From assembly GCF_040932435.1 (NCBI RefSeq), contig NZ_JBFQGA010000003.1:496001-560000 (forward strand): a stretch of DNA of 64,000 nt, written 5' to 3'. Both the position numbers and the translations under genes were made by a program. The notes beneath the pieces are model-generated. The model was given only the letters and a program-made list of their open reading frames with translations. It searched no databases and was not told the origin of the DNA. Shown piece by piece: positions 1 through 9,584 of this stretch (positions are counted from its first letter, which is position 1; every line of letters begins with the position of its first letter). This stretch comes from Kluyvera sp040932435. Its GTDB lineage: Bacteria > Pseudomonadota > Gammaproteobacteria > Enterobacterales > Enterobacteriaceae.

Positions 1-2
1 TG

Positions 3-539
3 CTGGAATCGGCAGGCGAACTGATGCGGGTGCCGAAAGACGATTGGCTGGTAGGATTGCATGGTAGCAGCTACGTGATGGCGGCCTTTACGCACATTAA
101 TCCGGAAGGGGCGCGATTTACCACCGGCGATTTTGGTGGCTATTATTGCGCGCCTCAGATGGATACCGCTATCAAGGAGACGGTGTACCATCAAGAGCGC
201 ATGCTTGGCTATACGGATGAACCGGCGCAAAAGATCCAGATGCGGGTGTTATGCACCAAGTTTGATGCCACCTTAGTCGATATTACCGATGAACCCTTTA
301 TCTCTTCACCGCTCTATCACGCCACCGATTACAGCCAGTCAAAAGCTTTCGCCCAGACGCAAAAAATGCATAACCGCGACGGCATTCATTACCGTTCGGT
401 TCGTCATATAGGGCACACCTGCTTTGTGCTGTATCGGCCTTGTCTGGTCACCCAGATTTTACAGGCCGAGCATCTGGAATATCATTGGAATGGTCGCGCC
501 ATTACCAACATTCTAAGCATCAAGCTGTACGGTGATTAG
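3..539 (+). CDS. RES-domain toxin (NAD+ phosphorylase family), 5' end cut by the window
   Basis: The reading frame is open to the left edge, so the true start lies outside the window; the first internal ATG is at 24. Visible RES-family features are an early Arg followed by a Gly/Phe-rich stretch, a Tyr-His-Ala-Thr-Asp-Tyr segment near the middle and a following GIHYRSVRH segment. RES proteins of Res-Xre toxin-antitoxin pairs degrade NAD+ (family knowledge). The Xre/DUF2384-type antitoxin would be expected just upstream, outside the window. The stop overlaps the stop of the convergent yddG by three bases, so there is no room for a terminator between them. The family call rests on motif recognition only. 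Confidence 0.75.
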   Translation: MESAGELMRVPKDDWLVGLHGSSYVMAAFTHINPEGARFTTGDFGGYYCAPQMDTAIKETVYHQERMLGYTDEPAQKIQMRVLCTKFDATLVDITDEPFISSPLYHATDYSQSKAFAQTQKMHNRDGIHYRSVRHIGHTCFVLYRPCLVTQILQAEHLEYHWNGRAITNILSIKLYGD

Positions 540-1414
540 CGCCGCGTCGCCTGCCAGCACAGCAGAGAGCCAATGCAGACCATGGCGGCACCTTGCCAGA
601 ATGACCACGAAAGGGCGGCGCTTAACAAAAATGCCGCCAGCGCTGATGAAAGCACCGGCGTAAAATAGGACGCCGCCGCCAACAGGCTGACGTTACCGTG
701 TAAAATTCCCACATTCCAAGCCGCATAGGCTAATCCTAATGACATGGCGCAGGTCAGCAGTTTAATCACCACCGGCCAACTGAAGACCATTGGCGGCTGA
801 TCGCTTATCAAAAATTTCACCCACAGACTCAGCGCCGTTAATAAAACAAAAAGGGTGATGCCGTTTTTGCCTTTGGCGAACTTGGTGGTGACCGTACAGT
901 ATGCTGCCCAGATAAACGCGCCAACGAATGCCAGAATATAGCTCAGTGGGCTGGAGATAACGTTGCTGCTTATTTCTGCAATATCCAGTCCGTGTTCGCC
1001 GCCTAATACCCAGGTGACGCCAACCAGCGACAGTAATAATCCAGGAATAACCAGCCAAGTGGTTTTTTGGCCGTTGAAGACAATAGCAAACAAAATGGTC
1101 AGACTGGGCCACAGGTAATTAACCATGCCCACTTCAATCGCCTGCTGACGCGTCCCCGCGTAGCCTAGAGAGAGTGCAAGGCACATCTCATAGCTGACAA
1201 AGAACACACTGCCGACCAGCAGATAGCGTGGCGGTATTTGGCGCAATTGCGGAAAACCAACGGTAAAAATCAGCAAGATACCGCTGAGACTGTAGATCAT
1301 CGCTGCGCCGCCAACTGGCCCCAGTCCCTCGCTAACGCCGCGAATAAGTCCGACCATCGTACTCCACAAAATAATGGCGCTAAACCCAATGAGCGTTGCT
1401 CTTTTCTTATCCAT
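536..1414 (-). CDS. yddG: Aromatic amino acid exporter YddG (EamA/DMT family)
   Basis: This 292-residue inner-membrane protein has about ten hydrophobic segments in two EamA-type halves, and its length is that of E. coli YddG (293). YddG exports aromatic amino acids and was also described as a methyl viologen exporter (established). It begins MDKKRATLIGFSAIILWSTM and ends with a short basic tail. As in E. coli it is divergent from fdnG, so both promoters share the gap 1415-1634. The neighbourhood supports the orthology as much as the sequence does. Confidence 0.92.
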   Translation of the reverse strand: MDKKRATLIGFSAIILWSTMVGLIRGVSEGLGPVGGAAMIYSLSGILLIFTVGFPQLRQIPPRYLLVGSVFFVSYEMCLALSLGYAGTRQQAIEVGMVNYLWPSLTILFAIVFNGQKTTWLVIPGLLLSLVGVTWVLGGEHGLDIAEISSNVISSPLSYILAFVGAFIWAAYCTVTTKFAKGKNGITLFVLLTALSLWVKFLISDQPPMVFSWPVVIKLLTCAMSLGLAYAAWNVGILHGNVSLLAAASYFTPVLSSALAAFLLSAALSWSFWQGAAMVCIGSLLCWQATRR

Positions 1415-1528
1415 GCCTGACCTGATGCATTAACCAACGAAGTCTGCGGTTATAGCATTTTTTCGCCAGCATCGGTGATATTTTTCCTCGTCGGTTAACC
1501 CTAAAGGATTAATTAAAATCGCCAACGA

Positions 1529-1572
1529 TGACTATTAAGGGGGCCTCAGTTTTCGACATTGATTTGACGCAA
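1529..1572 (+). promoter_or_regulatory. Candidate NarL-like and FNR-like sites upstream of fdnG
   Basis: TTGATTTGACGCAA at 1559-1572 matches the FNR consensus (TTGAT-N4-ATCAA) at 8 of 10 positions. A NarL/NarP-like 7-2-7 arrangement, TGACTAT-TA-AGGGGGC, lies at 1529-1544 with several mismatches. Anaerobic induction by FNR plus nitrate induction through NarL is established for E. coli fdnGHI. If FNR sits near -41.5, transcription would start around 1607. The NarL-like site is much closer to that start than in E. coli, so its assignment is weak. Confidence 0.4.
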
Positions 1573-1634
1573 AAAAATCAGGGGCATTGCTGTTAGTTTT
1601 GGCCGCGAAGCACATCCATACAATGAGGAAAACA

Positions 1635-4600
1635 ATGGACGTCAGCCGCAGAAAGTTTTTTAAAATCTGCGCGGGCGGTATGGCTGGGACAACGGCTGCA
1701 GCGTTGGGGTTTGCCCCAAAATTAGCGCTGGCTCAGGCGCGCAATTTTAAATTACTGCGTGCCAAAGAAGTTCGTAATTCCTGCACATACTGCTCCGTAG
1801 GTTGTGGGCTATTAATGTATAGCCTGGGCGATGGGGCGAAAAATACCCGTGAAGCCATCTATCATATTGAAGGCGATCCGGATCATCCTGTCAGTCGCGG
1901 TGCACTGTGCCCTAAAGGTGCCGGTCTGCTTGACTATGTCAACAGTGAAAGTCGCCTGCGTTACCCTGAATATCGCGCGCCTGGCTCCGATAAATGGCAG
2001 CGTATCTCGTGGAATGAAGCCTTCGATCGCATCGCAAAATTGATGAAGGCCGACCGCGACGCCAACTTTGTGGAGAAAAATGAGCAGGGCGTGACGGTTA
2101 ACCGCTGGCTCTCCACCGGGATGCTGTGCGCATCTGCGGCAAGTAATGAGACCGGCATGCTGACGCAGAAGTTTGTGCGCTCGCTCGGCATGCTGGCGGT
2201 AGACAACCAAGCGCGCGTCTGACACGGACCAACGGTAGCAAGTCTTGCTCCAACATTTGGTCGCGGTGCGATGACCAACCACTGGGTTGATATCAAAAAC
2301 GCTAACGTCGTGATGGTGATGGGCGGCAACGCCGCTGAAGCCCACCCGGTCGGATTCCGCTGGGCGATGGAAGCGAAAAACAATAACGATGCGACGCTGA
2401 TTGTCGTCGACCCGCGCTTTACGCGTACGGCGTCGGTGGCGGATATCTATGCGCCAATTCGTTCCGGTACCGACATTACCTTCCTGTCGGGCGTGCTGCT
2501 GTATCTCATCGAAAACAATAAAATCAACGCCGAGTACGTGAAGCATTACACCAACGCCAACCTGCTGGTGCGTGATGATTTCGCTTTCGATGATGGCTTA
2601 TTTAGCGGTTATGATGCCGAAAAACGGCAGTACGACAAGTCGTCCTGGAACTATCAGTTCGATGAAAACGGCTATGCCAAACGTGATGAAACGCTGACTG
2701 ACCCGCGCTGCGTGTGGAACTTGCTCAAAGAGCATGTCTCTCGCTATACGCCGGATGTCGTGGAAAACATCTGCGGTACGCCGAAGGCTGATTTCCTGAA
2801 AGTTTGCGAAGTGCTGGCCTCAACCAGCGCGGCTGACCGTACCACCACCTTCCTGTATGCGCTGGGTTGGACTCAGCACACCGTCGGCGCGCAGAACATC
2901 CGTACCATGGCGATGATCCAGCTGCTGCTGGGCAATATGGGCATGGCGGGCGGCGGCGTGAACGCCTTGCGCGGTCACTCGAACATTCAGGGGTTAACCG
3001 ACCTTGGCCTGCTGTCGACCAGTCTGCCGGGTTACCTGACGCTGCCATCGGATAAGCAGGCCGACCTGCAAAGCTATCTGGCTGCTAATACGCCGAAGGC
3101 GACGCTGCCGGATCAGGTGAACTACTGGGGCAACTATCCGAAGTTCTACGTCAGCCTGATGAAGTCTTTCTATGGTGACGCTGCGACGAAAGATAACGAA
3201 TGGGGCTTTAACTGGTTGCCAAAATGGGACCAAGCTTACGACGTTATCAAATACTTCAACATGATGGATAACGGTAAGGTCACCGGTTACATCTGCCAGG
3301 GCTTTAACCCGGTGGCGTCGTTCCCAGATAAGAACAAAGTGGTTCGTAGCCTGAGCAAGCTGAAGTACATGGTGGTTATCGATCCGCTGGTGACTGAAAC
3401 ATCCACCTTCTGGCAGAACCACGGTGAGTCTAACGATGTTGACCCGTCAACCATTCAGACCGAAGTGTTCCGCTTGCCATCAACCTGTTTTGCCGAAGAG
3501 GACGGTTCGATTGCTAACTCCGGTCGCTGGTTGCAGTGGCACTGGAAAGGTCAGGACGCACCGGGCGAAGCACGGAATGACGGCGAGATCTTAGCCGGTA
3601 TTTATCACCGTCTACGCGAGATGTATCGCAATGAAGGCGGTAAAGGCACTGAGCCGCTGCTGAAAATGGGCTGGCACTATAAGCAGCCTGATCATCCGGA
3701 ATCGGAAGAGGTTGCCAAAGAGAACAACGGCGTTGCGTTGGCAGATCTCTATGATGCCAACGGCATGCTGGTCGCGAAAAAAGGTCAGTTGCTCAACAGC
3801 TTTGCGCTGCTGCGTGACGACGGGACCACGGCGTCATCCTGCTGGATTTACGCCGGGAGCTGGACCGAACAGGGTAACCAGATGGCCAACCGCGATAATG
3901 CTGACCCATCGGGTCTGGGCAATACGCTGGGTTGGGCATGGGCATGGCCGCTGAACCGCCGCGTACTGTACAACCGCGCATCGGCGGATGTGAACGGTAA
4001 GCCGTGGGATGCGAAACGGATGCTGATCAAGTGGAACGGGACAAAATGGGACGGTAACGATATTCCGGACTTTAATACCGCGCCACCGGGCAGCAACACC
4101 AATCCGTTTATCATGCAGCCGGAAGGCTTAGGGCGTCTGTTTGCCCTCGATAAGCTGGCAGAAGGGCCGTTCCCAGAACACTACGAGCCGATGGAAACGC
4201 CGCTGGGCACCAACCCGCTGCACCCGAACGTCATCTCAAGCCCGGTTGTCCGTCTGTATGAACAAGATGCGGTACGCCTTGGCAAGAAAGATAAGTTCCC
4301 GTACGTGGGCACCACCTATCGTCTGACCGAGCATTTCCATACGTGGACCAAGCACGCACGTCTTAATGCGATTGCGCAGCCAGAGCAGTTTGTGGAAATC
4401 AGCGAAGGGCTGGCGAAGGCCAAAGGGATTGCCAATGGCGATCGTGTCACGGTGAGCAGTCAGCGCGGCTTTATTCGTGCGGTGGCGGTGGTGACTCGTC
4501 GTTTGCAAACTCTGCAGGTTAACGGTCAGCAGGTGGAAACCGTCGGTATCCCGCTGCACTGGGGCTACGAGGGCGTGGCGCGCAAGGGCTATATTGCCAA

Positions 4601-4682
4601 TACCCTGACGCCGAACGTCGGCGATTCCAACTCGCAAACGCCGGAATATAAAGCGTTTCTGGTTAACATCGAGAAAGCGTAA
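1635..4682 (+). CDS. fdnG: Formate dehydrogenase-N alpha subunit, selenocysteine- and molybdopterin-containing
   Basis: FdnG oxidises periplasmic formate to CO2 and passes electrons through FdnH and FdnI to menaquinone for nitrate respiration. The chosen ATG (1635) follows a GAGG and begins MDVSRRKFFKICAGG, a twin-arginine signal; an in-frame ATG at 1587 would add 16 residues with no signal logic. The [4Fe-4S] motif CTYCSVGCGLL lies near residues 50-60. The in-frame TGA at 2220-2222 is codon 196 and is followed by HGPTVASL, the position of Sec196 in E. coli FdnG. Reading through it gives 1015 residues, the E. coli length. A gene finder that stops at TGA would split this gene in two. Confidence 0.97.
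2220..2260 (+). promoter_or_regulatory. Bacterial SECIS element: selenocysteine TGA plus downstream hairpin in fdnG
   Basis: The TGA codon at 2220-2222 is followed by a stem AGCAA (2237-2241), loop GTC (2242-2244) and TTGCT (2245-2249), the layout that recruits SelB with Sec-tRNA in E. coli formate dehydrogenase mRNAs. Protein homology continues without a break on both sides of the TGA, which rules out an ordinary nonsense mutation. Confidence 0.9.
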
Positions 4683-4693
4683 GGAGCGTTTTA

Positions 4694-5581
4694 ATGGCGA
4701 TGGAAACACAAGACATTATTAAACGCTCTGCAACTAATTCCATAACCCCCGCGCCACGTGCGCGGGATTATAAAGAAGAAGTTGCCAAGCTGATTGATGT
4801 CTCTTCCTGCGTGGGCTGTAAAGCCTGCCAGGTGGCCTGCTCCGAGTGGAATGATATCCGCGACGAGGTTGGGCATTGCGTGGGGGTTTACGATAACCCC
4901 GCCGATTTGAGCGCCAAATCCTGGACGGTGATGCGTTTTAGCGAAACCGAACAGAACGGCAAGCTGGAGTGGCTGATTCGTAAAGACGGCTGTATGCATT
5001 GTGAGGATCCGGGCTGTCTGAAGGCTTGCCCATCTGCGGGTGCGATTATTCAGTACGCCAACGGGATCGTCGATTTCCAGCAGGATAACTGTATCGGCTG
5101 TGGTTACTGCATCGCCGGGTGTCCGTTTAATATTCCGCGCCTCAATAAAGAGGATAATCGGGTATATAAATGCACCCTGTGCGTTGACCGTGTGAGCGTG
5201 GGCCAGGAACCGGCCTGTGTGAAAACCTGTCCGACCGGCGCTATCCATTTCGGCACCAAGAAAGAGATGCTGGATGTAGCGCAGGAGCGGGTGGATAAGC
5301 TCAAGAAACGTGGCTATCCACAGGCCGGTATCTACAATCCTCAGGGCGTCGGCGGCACGCACGTGATGTACGTGTTGCATCATGCGGACCAGCCAGAGTT
5401 GTATCACAAGCTGCCGAAGGATCCGGCGATTGATACCAGCATTAATCTGTGGAAAGGGGCGCTGAAACCGCTGTCTGCCGCCGGCTTTATCGCTACCTTT
5501 GCCGGGCTTATCTATCACTATATTGGGATTGGCCCGAACAAAGAGGTGGATGATGACGAAGAGGAGGATGGCCATGAGTAA
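4694..5581 (+). CDS. fdnH: Formate dehydrogenase-N beta subunit, four [4Fe-4S] clusters
   Basis: At 295 residues it is one longer than E. coli FdnH as I recall it. Four cysteine clusters are visible: CVGCKACQVAC near 40, CMHCEDPGCLKAC near 100, CIGCGYCIAGC near 133 and CTLCVDR...CVKTCP near 160-180. These wire electrons from FdnG to FdnI. A single membrane helix near 255-275 anchors the subunit, leaving the bulk in the periplasm with FdnG. The start lies 11 bases after the fdnG stop behind an AAGGAG. Confidence 0.97.
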   Translation: MAMETQDIIKRSATNSITPAPRARDYKEEVAKLIDVSSCVGCKACQVACSEWNDIRDEVGHCVGVYDNPADLSAKSWTVMRFSETEQNGKLEWLIRKDGCMHCEDPGCLKACPSAGAIIQYANGIVDFQQDNCIGCGYCIAGCPFNIPRLNKEDNRVYKCTLCVDRVSVGQEPACVKTCPTGAIHFGTKKEMLDVAQERVDKLKKRGYPQAGIYNPQGVGGTHVMYVLHHADQPELYHKLPKDPAIDTSINLWKGALKPLSAAGFIATFAGLIYHYIGIGPNKEVDDDEEEDGHE

Positions 5582-6230
5582 GTCGAAAATGATTGTGCGC
5601 ACCAAGTTTATCGATCGCGCTTGTCACTGGACGGTGGTTATCTGCTTCTTCTTGGTGGCGGTTTCGGGGATATCGTTCTTCTTCCCAACGCTACAGTGGC
5701 TGACCGAAACTTTCGGGACACCGCAGATGGGGCGTATTCTGCACCCGTTTTTTGGCGTACTGATTTTCGTGGTGCTGATGTTTATGTTTGTGCGCTTTGT
5801 TCATCACAACATTCCGGATAAGCAAGATATTCCGTGGGTGCTGGGGATTGTCGAAGTGCTGAAAGGCAACGAGCATAAAGTGGCGAAGGTCGGCAAATAT
5901 AATGCCGGGCAGAAGATGATGTTCTGGACCATTATGAGCATGATTTTCGTGCTGCTGGTAACCGGGGTGATTATCTGGCGACCTTACTTTGCGCAGTACT
6001 TCCCGATTCCGGTGATTCGTTACGCGTTACTGATTCATGCGACCACGGCAATCATTCTGATTCATGCGATCCTTATCCATATGTATATGGCGTTTTGGGT
6101 TAAAGGGTCAATTAAAGGCATGATTGAAGGCAAAGTCAGTCGTCGCTGGGCGCAGAAACATCACCCGCGTTGGTATCGTGATGTTGAGCGCGTCGAGGCG
6201 CAGAAAGAGAATTCGGAAGGCATGAAGTAA
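5574..6230 (+). CDS. fdnI: Formate dehydrogenase-N gamma subunit, cytochrome b556
   Basis: This 218-residue membrane protein has four hydrophobic helices and histidines suited to heme b ligation (HW near 18, HPFFG near 57, and the HATTAIILIHAILIH stretch near 155-170). It hands electrons to menaquinone on the cytoplasmic side. The ATG at 5574 overlaps the end of fdnH by 8 bases and sits behind GAGGAGG, so translation is coupled; a longer in-frame start at 5499 lies inside fdnH and is unlikely. It is the last gene of the operon. Confidence 0.96.
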   Translation: MSKSKMIVRTKFIDRACHWTVVICFFLVAVSGISFFFPTLQWLTETFGTPQMGRILHPFFGVLIFVVLMFMFVRFVHHNIPDKQDIPWVLGIVEVLKGNEHKVAKVGKYNAGQKMMFWTIMSMIFVLLVTGVIIWRPYFAQYFPIPVIRYALLIHATTAIILIHAILIHMYMAFWVKGSIKGMIEGKVSRRWAQKHHPRWYRDVERVEAQKENSEGMK

Positions 6231-6249
6231 TTTTCTTTCCGGTTGCCTG

Positions 6250-6300
6250 AAAGCGGTTTAAGGATTCCTATTTTTGGGGATCGTTAAGCCGCTTTTTTTT
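6250..6300 (+). terminator. Rho-independent terminator of fdnGHI
   Basis: AAAGCGGTTTAA (from 6250) pairs with TTAAGCCGCTTT (from about 6284), followed by a run of eight T. It lies 19 bases after the fdnI stop. Confidence 0.85.
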
Positions 6301-6457
6301 ACCTGAGTGGATCTCGGATGTGGGTAAACCTTCAACTGCCTGCATTTCTGCTGTCTTTATGGATAAACCCGCCGTCACGCGTTTTTGTCTGGCCTGTCAC
6401 AGGCGAATGGTCAATAATGCCGTCCCGCAAAGCCAATATAAACAAGTGATTAGACGG

Positions 6458-7615
6458 ATGAAAAAAACGATTTTTGCGCTGGCACTGGGTACGTTTGGCC
6501 TGGGAATGGCTGAGTTTGGCATTATGGGCGTCCTGCCGGAACTGGCGCACGACGTGGGTATTTCGATCCCGGCGGCTGGGAATATGATCTCTTGGTATGC
6601 CTTTGGCGTGGTAATTGGTGCGCCGATCATTGCGCTGTTTTCGACGCGCTTCTCGCTGAAATCTATCATGCTGCTGCTGGCGGCGCTGTGCGTTATTGGA
6701 AATACCATTTTCATGCTCTCCTCCAGCTATACCATGCTGGCGCTAGGAAGGCTGGTGTCGGGATTTCCGCATGGGGCGTTTTTCGGCGTAGGGGCGATTA
6801 TCCTGTCAAAAATTGCGCCTCGCGGGAGGGTGACAGCTGCGGTGGCTGGCATGATTGCCGGGATGACGGTGGCGAATTTGGTGGGGGTGCCCGCCGGAAC
6901 GTGGTTGGGGCATCAGTTTAGCTGGCGCTATACCTTTGTCGCCATTGCGCTGTTTGACGTGGCGGTGCTGGTGGCGATCCTCGCCTGGGTGCCGACGCTA
7001 TTTGATAAATCCGACGCTCGGTTGCGCGAGCAGTTTCATTTTTTGAAAAGCCCCGCGCCGTGGCTGATTTTCGCGGCCACCATGTTTGGTAACGCAGGTG
7101 TGTTCGCGTGGTTTAGCTATATCAAGCCATTTATGATGAACGTTTCCGGCTTCTCCGAAGGCGCGATAATGTTCATTATGATGCTGGCGGGCCTTGGCAT
7201 GGTGCTGGGCAATATTCTGAGCGGCAAACTTTCAGGGCGCTATAGCCCGCTACGGATAGCCACCACTACCGATGGCGTTATTGTGGTAGCACTGCTGCTG
7301 ATTTTCCTGCTGGGAGGCATGAAGGTAGCATCGCTGACGCTGGCGTTTATCTGCTGCGCCGGGCTGTTTGCGCTCTCCGCGCCGCTACAAATTATGCTGC
7401 TGCAAAATGCGAAGGGTGGAGAAATGCTGGGCGCGGCTGGTGGACAGATTGCCTTTAACCTCGGTAGCGCGATTGGCGCATTTTTCGGTGGCTTGATGAT
7501 AACGCTAAACTTTGGCTGGAATTCGGTGGCGCTGCCTGCGGCGGCGCTGTCATTCCTGGCGATGACTTCACTTTTACTGTATGCCCGTTATCAGCGCCGG
7601 CTGGCTGTCGCTTAA
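6458..7615 (+). CDS. araJ: AraJ-like major facilitator superfamily exporter
   Basis: This 385-residue inner-membrane protein has about 12 hydrophobic segments. It begins MKKTIFALALGTFGLGMAEF and carries GRLVSGFPHGAFFGVGAI, both almost the same as in E. coli AraJ (394 residues), an MFS efflux protein of unclear physiological substrate that is arabinose-induced in E. coli. No ara genes are adjacent here, so arabinose control is doubtful. The ATG at 6458 was chosen over an upstream ATG at 6320 because the extra 46 residues are polar and resemble nothing in the family. Confidence 0.85.
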   Translation: MKKTIFALALGTFGLGMAEFGIMGVLPELAHDVGISIPAAGNMISWYAFGVVIGAPIIALFSTRFSLKSIMLLLAALCVIGNTIFMLSSSYTMLALGRLVSGFPHGAFFGVGAIILSKIAPRGRVTAAVAGMIAGMTVANLVGVPAGTWLGHQFSWRYTFVAIALFDVAVLVAILAWVPTLFDKSDARLREQFHFLKSPAPWLIFAATMFGNAGVFAWFSYIKPFMMNVSGFSEGAIMFIMMLAGLGMVLGNILSGKLSGRYSPLRIATTTDGVIVVALLLIFLLGGMKVASLTLAFICCAGLFALSAPLQIMLLQNAKGGEMLGAAGGQIAFNLGSAIGAFFGGLMITLNFGWNSVALPAAALSFLAMTSLLLYARYQRRLAVA

Positions 7616-7719
7616 GCCTGCGGGCTGGTGGCTGAAAACCTACCAGATTTGGATTTAACAATCCTTGTACTGACGGGTACGGTGAGTGCAGATAAAAATG
7701 GCGTTGGAGTGAAAAAAGA

Positions 7720-8286
7720 ATGGGCATGCTAAAGTCAGTGATGGTTGCACTGGCGGTATTCCTGAGCGGCTGCGTCAGCCAGCCGTCGCTGCCGGCTAAC
7801 GAAACGATCGTCAAGATCAAAACCACTGACGACAGCATCGTCGCTAACTCGGCGCAGCATAGTTATCGTTTCTTCCGCAGCGGCCTGCGCGGAGAATTTT
7901 TGCGCTACAAAACCTTCTATGAACGTTACCAGAAGCAGATTCTGGGCGTGCGGGTGAACTTTAACGTCAACAGTAATGAAGTGGTGGCCGAGTATACGGC
8001 GATTGTCGATGGTAGTCGGCTTGATGAGGCGCAGCGTCAACGGCTGACGACGGAATATCGTGCCACGGCAATGGAGCAGGGGTATTACGGCGTGAAGTTT
8101 CAGACCGATGGGTTCTGGACGTCGGTGATTAAAGATGAACTCGATGACAGTACAACGCTGAAGACGCCAATTGTCGTGACGATTAATGATAAAACCAAGG
8201 TAATGTCGCCCTATGCGGGGGTTCTGTTAGTGCCGATTTATCCGCTGGTGATGATGTACGGCTGTGCGACTGGGCGCTGTATTTAA
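7720..8286 (+). CDS. Putative outer-membrane lipoprotein of unknown function
   Basis: The 188-residue product opens with a basic residue, a hydrophobic core and the lipobox LSGC, so lipidation at Cys18 or so is likely. The mature part is polar and rich in beta-prone sequence, and ends in a Tyr/Pro/Val hydrophobic patch with two closing cysteines (CATGRC). A GGAG at 7705-7708 supports the ATG at 7720. I do not recognise the family. It stands alone between araJ and the convergent adhP. Confidence 0.7.
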   Translation: MGMLKSVMVALAVFLSGCVSQPSLPANETIVKIKTTDDSIVANSAQHSYRFFRSGLRGEFLRYKTFYERYQKQILGVRVNFNVNSNEVVAEYTAIVDGSRLDEAQRQRLTTEYRATAMEQGYYGVKFQTDGFWTSVIKDELDDSTTLKTPIVVTINDKTKVMSPYAGVLLVPIYPLVMMYGCATGRCI

Positions 8287-8293
8287 GGCAGTT

Positions 8294-8317
8294 GCGCCTC
8301 TCTCGCAAGAGAGGCGC
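8294..8317. terminator. Stem-loop between convergent genes
   Basis: GCGCCTCTC and GAGAGGCGC form a perfect 9-bp stem around a 6-base loop in the short gap between the lipoprotein gene and adhP. Neither side has a clear T-run, so termination efficiency is uncertain. Confidence 0.5.
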
Positions 8318-8323
8318 TGAGTA

Positions 8324-9334
8324 TTAATGGCGTAAATCAATCACCATGCGGCCACGGATCTGGCCTTGCTCCATCTCTTTAAAAATGGCGTTGATGTCGT
8401 TTAACGGACGCATGGTCACTTTCGGCACCACTTTGCCTTCGGCAGCGAACTGGAAGGCTTCCATCAGATCCTGACGCGTGCCAACTAAAGAACCCACTAC
8501 CTGAATACCGTCCAGCACCAGACGCGGGATATCTAAGCTCATCGATTCCGGCGGCAGGCCAACGGCGACCACGCGGCCACCGGCGCGTACGGCGTCAACA
8601 GCGGAGTTAAACGCGGCTTTGGCAACGGCAGTCACGACCGCGGCGTGTGCGCCTCCGGTTTTCTCCTGCACAATTTTGGCCGCATCTTCGCTGCGTGAGT
8701 TGATAACCAAATCAGCGCCCATCTCTTTTGCAAGCTGCAGCTGGGCATCGTTGACGTCCAGCGCGATAACTTTGGCGTTAAAGACGTTCTTCGCATATTG
8801 CAGCGCCAGGTTGCCCAGACCGCCAAGGCCGTAGATGGCAATCCACTGCCCAGGTTTGATACCGGAAATTTTCACCGCTTTGTAGGTGGTGACGCCGGCG
8901 CAGGTGATGCTGCTGGCGGCGGCAGAGTCGAGGCCATCCGGCACTTTAACCGAATAGTCGGCGGTAACGATGCACTCTTCAGCCATCCCGCCATCGGCGG
9001 TGTAACCGGCGTTTACCACCGAGCGGCACAGGGTCTCGTTGCCGCTGTTACAGTATTCACAGTGGCCACAGCCTTGGAAGAACCACGCCACGCTAGCACG
9101 ATCGCCGATTTTCAACGAAGTGACGCCCGGGCCAACTTCAGTGACCACGCCCACGCCTTCGTGGCCGAGAATAACCCCGGTCTTATCACCAAAATCACCG
9201 TTTTTAACGTGCAGATCGGTGTGGCAGACGCCACAACACTCCATTTTTAACAGGGCTTCACCGTGCTGGAGAGGACGCAGCTTTTTCTCGGTAACGTTAA
9301 CCTGATGATCGTGAGTGACAACAGCAGCCTTCAT
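8324..9334 (-). CDS. adhP: Zinc-dependent alcohol dehydrogenase AdhP
   Basis: AdhP interconverts ethanol or propanol and aldehydes with NAD+. Visible features are the catalytic zinc site CGVCHTDLH with the GHEG motif, the structural zinc cluster CGHCEYCNSGNETLC near 90-105, and the Rossmann motif GLGGLGNLA near 170. From the ATG at 9334 the protein is 336 residues, as in E. coli; this start is preferred over the ATG at 9340 because AGGAG lies 7 bases before it and only 1 base before the other. A single-gene unit; in E. coli adhP also neighbours maeA. Confidence 0.95.
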   Translation of the reverse strand: MKAAVVTHDHQVNVTEKKLRPLQHGEALLKMECCGVCHTDLHVKNGDFGDKTGVILGHEGVGVVTEVGPGVTSLKIGDRASVAWFFQGCGHCEYCNSGNETLCRSVVNAGYTADGGMAEECIVTADYSVKVPDGLDSAAASSITCAGVTTYKAVKISGIKPGQWIAIYGLGGLGNLALQYAKNVFNAKVIALDVNDAQLQLAKEMGADLVINSRSEDAAKIVQEKTGGAHAAVVTAVAKAAFNSAVDAVRAGGRVVAVGLPPESMSLDIPRLVLDGIQVVGSLVGTRQDLMEAFQFAAEGKVVPKVTMRPLNDINAIFKEMEQGQIRGRMVIDLRH

Positions 9335-9516
9335 AGCCATACTCCTAGTTTTATGTATTTGATAATAATACTCATTAATGATTAGTTATTAATGCTAAAA
9401 AAGCAAGGTTGGAGGTAGGGATAATCTGGTGGTTTTTCAGTTCGATAGCTCCAAATGCACATAAAACTATCAGCCCTAGTTCATTTACTGTTCAATGCAG
9501 GTTTTCAGTGACGGAC

Positions 9517-9554
9517 GAAAAAAAGCGCCATCCGGTATTTTTGTGGATGACGCT
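9517..9554 (-). terminator. Terminator of the ABC-F gene
   Basis: On the minus strand AGCGTCATCC pairs with GGATGGCGCT and is followed directly by a run of seven T. Confidence 0.8.
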
Positions 9555-9584
9555 GGGTTAATGAACGTCGATACGGTGGGGACG

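Noticed and set aside
2220..2222. TGA in fdnG read as a disabling nonsense mutation
   Set aside because: It lies at the known Sec196 position, with a SECIS hairpin and intact downstream homology.
1812..2546. 244-codon antisense frame across fdnG
   Set aside because: Shadow of fdnG; no ribosome site and no recognisable domain.
4691..5605. 304-codon open frame on the minus strand across fdnH
   Set aside because: It is antisense to a well-supported fdnH, is poor in recognisable features and arises from the codon pattern of the real gene.
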